Shown here: in pieces, positions 1 through 6,294 of the stretch
Layout: every line of letters begins with the position of its first letter
How positions within the stretch are numbered: position 1 is the first letter of the stretch
Program-made: the position numbers and the translations under genes
Notes under the pieces: generated by a model
What the model saw: the letters and a program-made list of their open reading frames with translations, nothing else
Told to the model about the DNA's origin: nothing
Databases searched by the model: none
DNA from: Candidatus Didemnitutus sp.
Lineage (GTDB): Bacteria; Verrucomicrobiota; Verrucomicrobiia; Opitutales; Opitutaceae
Length of the DNA: 12,308 bases
NCBI GenBank assembly: GCA_030682505.1
Contig: JAUXOH010000307.1
Location: forward strand, 1 to 12,308
Direction of reading: 5' to 3'

Positions 1-1
1 G

Positions 2-199
2 CGCGACGGTGTGATCAAAGCCAGCCTGCGGGCGCAGACCGCCGTGTATCGGGTCGATTCCATTGCGGCGCAGTTTAACGGCGGTGGCCATGCATGCGCT
101 GCGGGACTGAATTTTCCAGATACGCTCGAGAAATTCTATCCGAAGCTGGTCGCCGCCTTTGCTGAGCGACTGCACGAAGTGGCCCGCTCTTCCTCATGA
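2..199 (+). CDS. DHH/DHHA1-family phosphoesterase, NrnA-like (C-terminal 65 residues; 5' end outside window)
   Basis: Only the C-terminus is visible, reading in from the window edge and ending at TGA 197-199. The fragment runs from RDGVIKASLRAQ through VDSIAAQFNGGGHACAAG. The GGGH signature followed by AAG is typical of the DHHA1 substrate-binding domain of DHH phosphoesterases. In bacteria the DHHA1 protein located just before truB and ribF is usually NrnA, a cytoplasmic nano-RNase that degrades short oligoribonucleotides and can act as a 3'-phosphoadenosine-5'-phosphate phosphatase. The catalytic DHH domain is not in the window, so the NrnA assignment rests on the DHHA1 motif plus gene order. 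RecJ-type proteins share this domain but are less likely in this neighbourhood. Its stop overlaps the truB start (ATGA), which implies translational coupling. Confidence 0.85.
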   Translation, partial: RDGVIKASLRAQTAVYRVDSIAAQFNGGGHACAAGLNFPDTLEKFYPKLVAAFAERLHEVARSSS

Positions 200-924
200 G
201 CATGCGTCCTCCGAAATTGGTCGAAGGAGTGCTGCTGGTGGACAAGCCCACGGGGATGACCTCGCACGACGTCGTGTATCGGCTGCGGCGCAAGTTTCAG
301 ATTCAACGCATCGGCCATGCCGGCACGTTGGATCCGATGGCCACGGGCGTGCTCGTCATGTTGATCGGCAAGGCGACGAAAATCTCCCAGTACCTCATCA
401 GTGTCGACAAGGTCTACGAAGGTGAAATCACGCTCGGCGTGAACACCAACTCGCAGGATGCCGAGGGCGAAGTGATGGAGACGCGTCCTGTTCCGCCGCT
501 CACGCGGGAACAAGTGACCGCGATGATGCAGACTTTTCTCGGGGACCAGTATCAAAGGCCACCGATGTTCTCGGCGGTGAAGATTGGCGGCGTGCCGCTC
601 TACAAACTGGCGCGCAAGGGCGAAGAAATTGAACGGGAACCCCGCTTCGTGCGGATTGCCGCGTTTGAAATGCTCTCGTTCGAGTCGCCGAAGATCACTT
701 TCCGCTTGGCCTGCACCAAGGGGACCTACGTGCGCACGGTCGCCTACGACTTGGGTGAAAAGCTCGGGTGCGGTGGCCACCTTTCCTCCTTGCGCCGCAC
801 GGGCAGCGGCAAATTCACGATTGAGCAATGCCTGCCGCTGGCCGAAATCGAAACGATGGCTCTCCCGGAGCTGGAGAAGCGCCTCATCCCGGTGATTGAT
901 GCGGCGCCCAGCGTGGCGCTGTGA
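196..924 (+). CDS. truB: tRNA pseudouridine-55 synthase TruB
   Basis: The 242-residue protein isomerises uridine 55 to pseudouridine in the T-loop of elongator tRNAs in the cytoplasm. The N-terminal GVLLVDKPTGMTSHDVV (residues 11-27) is the TruB family opening. RIGHAGTLDPMATGVL (38-53) carries the catalytic aspartate, D46. GTYVRTVAYDLGEKLG lies in the C-terminal half of the catalytic domain. The protein is shorter than E. coli TruB (about 314 residues) and ends soon after the catalytic domain, so it probably lacks the C-terminal PUA-like extension, as many bacterial TruBs do. The start at 196 overlaps the upstream stop as ATGA. A second in-frame ATG at 202 (M3) is possible, and neither has a Shine-Dalgarno. 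The stop overlaps the ribF GTG start. Identification is firm. Confidence 0.97.
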   Translation: MSMRPPKLVEGVLLVDKPTGMTSHDVVYRLRRKFQIQRIGHAGTLDPMATGVLVMLIGKATKISQYLISVDKVYEGEITLGVNTNSQDAEGEVMETRPVPPLTREQVTAMMQTFLGDQYQRPPMFSAVKIGGVPLYKLARKGEEIEREPRFVRIAAFEMLSFESPKITFRLACTKGTYVRTVAYDLGEKLGCGGHLSSLRRTGSGKFTIEQCLPLAEIETMALPELEKRLIPVIDAAPSVAL

Positions 925-1892
925 AATCGGTGATCCAATTCCACGCGCTGGAGCGGGTCGAGCTGCCCGCGGGTCCGGTCCATCTGGCGATCGGGATGTT
1001 CGATGGCGTGCACCGCGGACACCAATCGGTCGTGCAAGCCGCCGTCCAAGCGGCCCACCGAGACGCGGGCGGCTCCGGGGTGCTGACGTTCTGGCCGCAT
1101 CCAAGTGTCGTGATCCGCCCGGAAAGTCCCGCGCGCTTGATCCTCGATGCGGCGACCAAGCGCAACCTGCTCTCGGGACTCGGGATTGATTTTCTGATCG
1201 AGCATCCCTTCACCCCGGAATTTGCGGCCACGGGGGCGATGGAATTCGTTGCCTTGCTCAAGCGGGTATTGCCCGGCCTCAAAGCCGTCTACGTCGGCGA
1301 AAATTTCCGTTTTGGGCGGGGCCGGGAAGGCGACATCGCCTTGCTGGGCGAGGCGGCCAAAGGGGCGGGATTCGAGGTCGTGATCACGCCCCGCCTCCAT
1401 CAAGCCGGTGCGCCGATCAGCAGTTCGCGTCTGCGCGAGCTCATCGCGGCGGGCGAGATGGAGGAGGCGAACGCCCTGCTCGGTTTTTCCTATTTTTCGG
1501 TTGGTCAGGTGGAGTCAGGTCGGCGCATGGGCCGCGAGTTGGGTTTTCCCACGCTCAACCTGCGCTGGGAACCCGGGCTGGCTCCCCGCTACGGCGTCTA
1601 CGCGGTCCGGCTGACCGGCCCGGACGGTCGCAAGTATTCCGGGGTGGCCAACTATGGCATGCGGCCGACGATCGACGGCAACGCGCCGCATCCGCTGTTG
1701 GAGGTGCATGTGCTGGAGGAGACGCCCCTGACCTATGGGGACGTCGTGACGGTGCAATGGCTGCGTTTTCTGCGCGCGGAGCAGAAATTTTCGAAGGTGG
1801 AGGAGCTTCGGGCCCAAATCGATCGCGACCGGACGGCCGCGTTGGCCGCTCTTCCGGGGCTTTCAGCCCAAGATTCACCAAAGAGCGCTTGA
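921..1892 (+). CDS. ribF: Bifunctional riboflavin kinase / FAD synthetase RibF
   Basis: The 323-residue enzyme phosphorylates riboflavin to FMN and adenylates FMN to FAD in the cytoplasm. The N-terminal nucleotidyltransferase domain shows GMFDGVHRGH (residues 25-34, the HxGH-type motif), VGENFRFGRGREGD (125-138) and ISSSR (166-170). The C-terminal flavokinase domain shows GRELGFPTLNL (204-214), GVANYGMRPTI (241-251) and LLEVHV with the likely catalytic E261. Length is normal for the family. The start is GTG at 921, overlapping the truB stop as GTGA. No other start fits as well, and there is no Shine-Dalgarno, so coupling to truB is likely. The order nrnA-truB-ribF is widely conserved. The stop codon overlaps the proposed -35 box of the downstream tRNA. 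Identification is firm. Confidence 0.97.
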   Translation: MKSVIQFHALERVELPAGPVHLAIGMFDGVHRGHQSVVQAAVQAAHRDAGGSGVLTFWPHPSVVIRPESPARLILDAATKRNLLSGLGIDFLIEHPFTPEFAATGAMEFVALLKRVLPGLKAVYVGENFRFGRGREGDIALLGEAAKGAGFEVVITPRLHQAGAPISSSRLRELIAAGEMEEANALLGFSYFSVGQVESGRRMGRELGFPTLNLRWEPGLAPRYGVYAVRLTGPDGRKYSGVANYGMRPTIDGNAPHPLLEVHVLEETPLTYGDVVTVQWLRFLRAEQKFSKVEELRAQIDRDRTAALAALPGLSAQDSPKSA

Positions 1893-1916
1893 CTTGAATT
1901 TCTCCAAATCTACGTT
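1889..1916 (+). promoter_or_regulatory. Candidate tRNA-Asp promoter
   Basis: TTGACT (1889-1894, five of six consensus positions) is followed after 16 nt by TACGTT (1911-1916), a weaker -10 match. A G/C-rich stretch (GCGGCC) comes immediately after. A G/C-rich discriminator between -10 and the start site is characteristic of stable-RNA promoters under stringent control. Transcription would start around 1923-1925, giving a 12-14 nt leader before the tRNA. The -35 box shares bases with the ribF TGA stop. The assignment is inferred from motif and position only, and read-through from the ribF operon is also possible. Confidence 0.4.
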
Positions 1917-1936
1917 GCGGCCTCTTTCCCATTTTT

Positions 1937-2013
1937 GGGGTGGTAGCTCAGTTGGTTAGAGCGTCTGCCTGTCACGCAGAAGGTCGCGGGTTCGAGTCCC
2001 GTCCATCCCGCCA
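1937..2013 (+). tRNA. tRNA-Asp (anticodon GTC)
   Basis: The 77-nt cloverleaf is complete and can be folded by hand. Acceptor strand 1937-1943 (GGGGTGG) pairs with 2003-2009 (CCATCCC) with one G-U wobble. The D-arm begins GCTCAGTTGGTTAGAGC. The anticodon stem TCTGC/GCAGA (1964-1968 / 1976-1980) encloses loop CTGTCAC with anticodon GTC at 1971-1973, which decodes GAC/GAU. The T-arm GCGGG-TTCGAGT-CCCGT closes with one wobble. The discriminator is G2010, and the CCA end is encoded at 2011-2013. No intron or mismatch suggests a pseudogene. Confidence 0.98.
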
Positions 2014-2020
2014 TTAATTA

Positions 2021-2047
2021 CTGCATCCCTTGGGGATGCGGTTTTTT
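2021..2047 (+). terminator. Rho-independent terminator of tRNA-Asp
   Basis: A nine-pair stem (2021-2029 with 2033-2041) has a 7-bp G/C-containing core, GCATCCC / GGGATGC, with loop TTG at 2030-2032. A run of six T follows at 2042-2047. It lies 8 nt after the CCA end, so it fits as the end of the tRNA transcript and possibly of the whole nrnA-truB-ribF-tRNA unit. On the opposite strand the hairpin is not followed by a T-run, so it should not terminate the lut operon. Confidence 0.85.
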
Positions 2048-2055
2048 GTGCCCCT

Positions 2056-2077
2056 AAAAACAGCTGGGTTTTCACCC
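2056..2077 (-). terminator. Weak candidate terminator of the rha-lut operon
   Basis: Read on the minus strand just after the lutC stop, GGGT-GAAA-ACCC (2077-2066) forms a 4-bp stem with a GNRA-type loop. AGCTG and five T (2060-2056) follow. Position and T-run suit an intrinsic terminator, but the stem is short. Factor-dependent termination or read-through toward the tRNA terminator region is equally possible. Confidence 0.3.
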
Positions 2078-2087
2078 GAATTCGGCC

Positions 2088-2702
2088 TCATCCGAGGCAG
2101 AGCGCGATCTGCACGCCAGGACCGTGGACGCCTTCGATCAGAATTCCTTCGACGTCGGCGGTTTTGGAAGGTCCCGTGACCCAAATGACGTTGGGATCCG
2201 GCGGCAAGGCAGCCAGCGCGGCGGTCAGGTCGGGGTGGATTTGGGCGCGCTGCACCACGGCCACATGCACCCACGGCGCGAGGGCGGCCAGCCGCGACGA
2301 CGTCTCGCCGTCGGTGAAGATCAAGGTTCCCGTCTCGGCAATCGCGCCAGCGGCGCGGGTGATGCCGAAATCGTAGTCGTCAATGCGGGTGCGATCAAAA
2401 GTGCTCTCGACGGTGAACGAGGCCGGAAAGGCGTCCGCGAATTGCGGCGCCAGCTCCGGATCGCAGTAGCCTCGTCTCCAGCCGTTCTGGTCGAGCAGGG
2501 CGATCAGTTCGGCAACGGACGACAATGGCACTCCATTCACCGCCTTGTTGCGCTGGGCAAACAGGCTCCACGCGTCGGCGGTCGACTTGGTCTGGCGCAG
2601 GGAAATCAGCTCCGCCTCCCACGCCGGCGCCGCGGCGCGCTGGGGCAGGGGGGCGAGCGCCGCGTGCACCCGCGAGAGAATCTGGTCGCGCTCGGTGCTC
2701 AT
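2088..2702 (-). CDS. lutC: LutC-type LUD-domain protein of the L-lactate oxidation complex
   Basis: The 204-residue LUD-domain protein is the third component of the LutABC (LldEFG/YkgEFG-type) L-lactate dehydrogenase, which oxidises L-lactate to pyruvate. Two conserved LUD blocks are visible: GITRAAGAIAETGTL (113-127) and the C-terminal VTGPSKTADVEGI (175-187) followed by GVHGPG. There are no cysteine clusters, as expected, because the Fe-S ligands are in LutA and LutB. The start is the ATG at 2702, which overlaps the lutB stop as ATGA. The reading frame stays open further upstream, but that part lies inside lutB and is not family-like. It is the last gene of the rha-lut operon, and no Shine-Dalgarno is seen. 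The family call is strong. The L-lactate role is reinforced by the upstream lactate-producing rhamnose pathway. Confidence 0.93.
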   Translation of the reverse strand: MSTERDQILSRVHAALAPLPQRAAAPAWEAELISLRQTKSTADAWSLFAQRNKAVNGVPLSSVAELIALLDQNGWRRGYCDPELAPQFADAFPASFTVESTFDRTRIDDYDFGITRAAGAIAETGTLIFTDGETSSRLAALAPWVHVAVVQRAQIHPDLTAALAALPPDPNVIWVTGPSKTADVEGILIEGVHGPGVQIALCLG

Positions 2703-4093
2703 GGCTTGGGGCGTTGCTTCATCCATTTCCTGAACTCTCCTCCGCGCCACGCGGGCAGCACGCGCTTTTCCTCCCACGCCCGCAAGGCGGGAACGGGGAT
2801 GAGCTTGGTCGGCAGATAATTCAAGACCTTGCCGCCGAACAGGGCGGCCTTCCCCGAGGTCGGCTGCGTGGCGAGCAGGGCCCAGACACCCATCGGTGGG
2901 GTGCCGACCGAGGCGAGCGGCGCGCCCTCGGCCTTGCCCTTGGCGCGCAAGCGCAGAAGCAGATCGGGAATCGGGATGTTGACCGGGCAGACCTCGTGGC
3001 ACGCGCCGCAGAGCGATGAGGCTTTGGGCAGATCGGCGAGCTCGGAGAATTTGTCCTTGGCCAGCAACGGCGAGAGCACGGCGCCGACCGGACCGGGATA
3101 GACGCTGCGATAGGCGTGTCCACTGGCCTGCCGATAGACGGGGCAGACGTTCAGGCAGGCTCCGCAACGGATGCAGCGCAGGATCTCGCGGCACTCGGAG
3201 GCGAGCACCTCGGTGCGGCCGTTGTCCACAAAGATGACGTGCATCTCTTCCGGACCGTCAGGCTGGTCGGCCGCCTTGGGCCCAGAGATGTACTCCGTGT
3301 AGACCGTGAGTTGTTGGGCTGTCGCGGAACGCGCGAGCAGGTTCAAGAGCAACCCGAGGTCCCGGTCGCGGGGCACGAGCTTCTCGATGCCGACCAGGGC
3401 AATGTGGCACTTCGTGGCCGCGAGACTGAAGCGGGAGTTGCCCTCGTTGGTCACGACGACCAAGCGGCCGCTTTCCACCGAAACGAAATTTGCCCCGGTG
3501 AGACCGACGTCGGCTTCGAGGTACTTGTGCCGGAGAAACTGGCGCGCGCGCCGGGTGATCGTCTCGGGATCGTCATTGTAGGCGCCGAGACCTTCGCGCT
3601 CGAAGCTGCGCGCGATTTCCTGGCGGCTCTTGTGAATGATCGGGCGCACGATGTGGCTCGGGTGATCGCCGTCGATCTGCACGATGAACTCGCCCAAGTC
3701 GGTCTCGAGCGCCTCGATGCCGTGCTTCTCCAAGAACGGGGCGAGTTCGATCTCTTCGCTCACCATCGTCTTGGCCTTGACCATCTTGGTGGCGCCGCGC
3801 GCGCGCATGATGCGCAACACCGCCTCGCAGGCCGACTCGGCGGTCGCGGCCCAATGGACGTGGGCGCCATTGGCCTGCAATTTCGCCTCGACCGCCGGCA
3901 GGTAGGTGTCGAGGTGCTCGATGACGTGCTGTTTGATCTGGCCGGCAATCTCCCGAAGCCGATTGGGGTCTTCAAAATTGTCGAAGAGCAGCTTGGTGCG
4001 CTTCTCGTGGGTCCCCTTCGTGCTTTGGTAGACCGAGGTGCGCTGGGCGGCCGGCAGGGCCGCAGCGAAGTCATCGATGGGCTGGCGTGCCAT
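2699..4093 (-). CDS. lutB: LutB-type iron-sulfur protein of the L-lactate oxidation complex
   Basis: The 464-residue protein carries an N-terminal LUD-like domain (about 60-300) and then two ferredoxin-type cysteine clusters: CIRCGACLNVCP (C307, C310, C313, C317) and CGACHEVCP (C362, C365, C369). A C-terminal LutB extension ends in GGEFRKWMKQRPKP. VGLTGANFVSVESGRLVVVTNEGN (198-219) is typical of LutB. It is thought to carry electrons within the cytoplasmic LutABC complex from lactate toward an acceptor that is not identified here. All seven visible cluster cysteines are intact and the length is normal. The ATG at 4093 lies 5 nt after the lutA stop. An upstream-extended frame to 4603 would run through lutA and is rejected. 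Its stop overlaps the lutC start. Confidence 0.95.
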   Translation of the reverse strand: MARQPIDDFAAALPAAQRTSVYQSTKGTHEKRTKLLFDNFEDPNRLREIAGQIKQHVIEHLDTYLPAVEAKLQANGAHVHWAATAESACEAVLRIMRARGATKMVKAKTMVSEEIELAPFLEKHGIEALETDLGEFIVQIDGDHPSHIVRPIIHKSRQEIARSFEREGLGAYNDDPETITRRARQFLRHKYLEADVGLTGANFVSVESGRLVVVTNEGNSRFSLAATKCHIALVGIEKLVPRDRDLGLLLNLLARSATAQQLTVYTEYISGPKAADQPDGPEEMHVIFVDNGRTEVLASECREILRCIRCGACLNVCPVYRQASGHAYRSVYPGPVGAVLSPLLAKDKFSELADLPKASSLCGACHEVCPVNIPIPDLLLRLRAKGKAEGAPLASVGTPPMGVWALLATQPTSGKAALFGGKVLNYLPTKLIPVPALRAWEEKRVLPAWRGGEFRKWMKQRPKP

Positions 4094-4098
4094 GGTCG

Positions 4099-4878
4099 TC
4101 AGGCGAGCAATCCGCCGTTGCGCAGGGCATCGCGCAGGACTTGCGCGAGATGTTGGGTCTTGATCGGCTGACCCTCTTTCTGGGCCAGCCCGCCCAGGTG
4201 CATCAGGCAGCTCATGTCGCCAGAGACGACAAGGTCGGGCTGCACGGCGCGCAGGTGTTCCAATTTCAGGGCACCCATGCCGGCGGAAAGATGGGGAAAG
4301 CCCACGGAGAAAGTGCCGCCAAACCCGCAGCATTGCTCCGCTTCGCCGAAGGGCACCACGGTCACTCCGTCGATCGAGTTCAGCAGGGCCAGCGCCGCCG
4401 ACTCGCTGCGCGTGCCGCGATTGTGGCAATTGCGGTGAAAAGCAATGGTGGCCTCGAGTCGCCCCGGCCAGGTCGTCACCCCGAGGGCGTTGACGAGGAG
4501 ATCGGCAAATTCCCACGTGCGTTCGGCGAAGGCCTTGACGGCGGGCAGGTCGGACTCCTTTTCGAACTCCAGCGCGGCGCCATGGCGTATCATGCCGACG
4601 CACGAGCCCGACGGCAAAACCACGGGCACGTCACCCGCAAAGGTGCGCAAGGTGTGCCGGACGACCTTGCGCGAGGCGGGCCAGTCGCCGCCGTTGAAGG
4701 CCGGTTGGCCGCAACAGGTCTGACCTTCGGGGAAGTCGACGCCGACCTTGAGGTAGTCGAGCACCTCGACGGTTGCACGGGCGACGTCGTCGTAGAACGC
4801 GTCGCACAGGCACGTCGCCATCAATTGCACCCGGCGCGGCGCTCCGGCGGCAAACGGACTGGGTCGGGAGTCGGACAT
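4099..4878 (-). CDS. lutA: LutA-type CCG-domain protein of the L-lactate oxidation complex
   Basis: The 259-residue protein has two cysteine-rich CCG domains, the hallmark of LutA/LldE and of heterodisulfide reductase-like subunits. In the first, C23 and C25 are followed by TCCGQPAFN (C55, C56) and SCVG (C93). In the second, HRNCHN (C151) is followed by QCCGFGG (C183, C184) and GDMSCLMHLGG (C224). These residues bind Fe-S clusters in the complex that oxidises L-lactate to pyruvate. The start at 4878 shares one base with the rhaB stop (TGATG), so it is translated from the rhamnose transcript. The longer open frame to 5340 overlaps rhaB and does not look like the family. GlcF-type glycolate oxidase subunits share CCG domains, but the adjacent lutB and lutC settle the assignment. 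Confidence 0.94.
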   Translation of the reverse strand: MSDSRPSPFAAGAPRRVQLMATCLCDAFYDDVARATVEVLDYLKVGVDFPEGQTCCGQPAFNGGDWPASRKVVRHTLRTFAGDVPVVLPSGSCVGMIRHGAALEFEKESDLPAVKAFAERTWEFADLLVNALGVTTWPGRLEATIAFHRNCHNRGTRSESAALALLNSIDGVTVVPFGEAEQCCGFGGTFSVGFPHLSAGMGALKLEHLRAVQPDLVVSGDMSCLMHLGGLAQKEGQPIKTQHLAQVLRDALRNGGLLA

Positions 4879-6293
4879 CAGGGGCGGGGCAGGTAAGTTT
4901 TGGCGTCGAGTTGCCGGACGAGGCGAGCGCGGAATTCCGCCAGATCCCGCACCGCGCCGAGCGCGATGAGTTGACTGGCGAGATTTCCCACGGCGGAACC
5001 CTCCAGGGCAAAGGAGAGCACGGGCAGGGCGCAGGCGTCGGCCGTCGCCTGGCAGAGGAGTCGGTTTCGCGAACCCCCACCCACGATCAGAATCCGGGAG
5101 AACTTGCGGCCGGAGAGTTTCTCGAACGTGCGCACGGCATCGGCATGGCCGCGACCGAGCGAATCGCAGATCAGGCGCACGTAGCTGCCCAGGTCGCGCG
5201 GCGGCCGGGAGCCGTGACGTTGCAATTGCGCATCGATGGCGGCGCGCATGTCGGACGGATTGAAGAGCGCAGGGTCGGTGAGGTCGAGCAACCGCGCCGG
5301 CTTTGGTGCGCGCGCCGCGGCCGCAATCAGCTTCGTCCACGCCGAGACCGTGAGGGGACGCGCCGCGAATGAAGGCAAGATCTGCTCGAGCAACCAGAGA
5401 CCGAGGCAGGAGCGCAACGGGCGGTAGCGACCGTCGCCCATCCGTTCGTTCGAAATCCTGGCTTCACGGGCGGCGTCACCCAGGAGGGGTTTGTCGCTTT
5501 CAAAGCCGAGCAACGACCAAGTGCCGGAGCTCAAGTAGAGGTCGGAGCCGTCGGGCCTGGCCGGCATGGCGGTGAAGGCACACGCCGTGTCGTGGCCGGG
5601 CACGAGCACATTCCAGACTCCTTTCAACTCCGGGATGCCCGTGATCGGGCCCAGCTTTTGGGGAGAAAGAGCGGGTTGGCTGAACCAGTGGCCCGGGATG
5701 TCGAAGTGGGCGAGGGCTTCGGCGGACCAGTCCCGACTGTGCACATCGAGCAACTGCGCGTGGCTGCAAATGGAGATTTCGTTCTCCATTTTCCCGGAGA
5801 GGAGAAAATTGAAGAAGTCCGGCACAAAGAGGCAGCGGGCCGCGGTGTCGGCCATGCCGGGGACAGCGGCGAGGGTCTCCTGCAACTGCAGGCTCGTATT
5901 GTAGGGGTAGTTGGGGATGCCCGTGTGGGCGTAAACCTGCTCGAAACCCCGCTGCGCGAGCCGCTCGGAGAATTTCTGCGTGCGCTGGTCGCGGTAGGCG
6001 TGCACGGGATGCACCGGGCGGCCCTGCGCGTTGACGAGCACGTGATCGACGGCCCAGGAATCCACGCCGACGGAGGCAAGTTTTGGAAACTGCGCCTTCG
6101 CCTTCAGGAGGCCGGTGCGCGCTTCTCCCCAAAGGTAGGGCAGATCCCAATAGGCATTCGGTCCGAGAGAGCGGAATTGATTGGTGAACCGGTGCACCTC
6201 GGTGAGCACGAGGCGGTTTTTTGCCCACGTGCCCACAATGACGCGACCGCTGGTCGCGCCAAGATCGACGGCTGCGCAATGCACCGTTTTCAT
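4878..6293 (-). CDS. rhaB: L-rhamnulokinase (FGGY carbohydrate kinase)
   Basis: The 471-residue FGGY-family kinase transfers the ATP gamma-phosphate to L-rhamnulose, giving L-rhamnulose-1-phosphate. Visible motifs are the N-terminal phosphate loop VDLGATSGR (9-17), GVDSWAVDH (76-84, in place of the commoner GxDTWGVD), VPGHDT (231-236) with the probable catalytic base D235, LSSGTWSLLG (254-263), the adenosine-binding IVGGGSRN (403-410) and GSAVGN (432-437). Rhamnulokinase, rather than another FGGY kinase, is chosen because it sits between the rhamnose isomerase/aldolase genes and lut, and because of the VHCAAVDLGATSGR opening. The ATG at 6293 begins one base after the upstream stop, and its own stop overlaps the lutA start. 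No Shine-Dalgarno is seen, so translation is probably coupled. Confidence 0.95.
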   Translation of the reverse strand: MKTVHCAAVDLGATSGRVIVGTWAKNRLVLTEVHRFTNQFRSLGPNAYWDLPYLWGEARTGLLKAKAQFPKLASVGVDSWAVDHVLVNAQGRPVHPVHAYRDQRTQKFSERLAQRGFEQVYAHTGIPNYPYNTSLQLQETLAAVPGMADTAARCLFVPDFFNFLLSGKMENEISICSHAQLLDVHSRDWSAEALAHFDIPGHWFSQPALSPQKLGPITGIPELKGVWNVLVPGHDTACAFTAMPARPDGSDLYLSSGTWSLLGFESDKPLLGDAAREARISNERMGDGRYRPLRSCLGLWLLEQILPSFAARPLTVSAWTKLIAAAARAPKPARLLDLTDPALFNPSDMRAAIDAQLQRHGSRPPRDLGSYVRLICDSLGRGHADAVRTFEKLSGRKFSRILIVGGGSRNRLLCQATADACALPVLSFALEGSAVGNLASQLIALGAVRDLAEFRARLVRQLDAKTYLPRP

Positions 6294-6294
6294 C

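Noticed and set aside
136..1104. A 322-codon - strand frame across truB and ribF
   Set aside because: It is a shadow of two unmistakable housekeeping genes and has a low-complexity Arg/Ala/His composition.
1893..1936. Possible riboswitch or terminator between ribF and the tRNA
   Set aside because: Only 44 bases are available and no stable hairpin with a T-run or FMN-element-like structure is visible.
2076..2085. Palindrome CCGAATTCGG just after lutC, considered as an operator or terminator stem
   Set aside because: It has no loop and no T-run. As a 10-bp perfect palindrome alone it carries too little information to call a site.
3116..4171. A 351-codon + strand frame across lutB
   Set aside because: It is the complement of lutB, which carries two complete Fe-S cysteine motifs. 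The antisense translation shows no family features.
4094..5340. Upstream-extended starts for lutB (to 4603) and lutA (to 5340)
   Set aside because: The extra residues are out-of-frame readings of lutA and rhaB. The internal starts give standard lengths and tight start/stop junctions.
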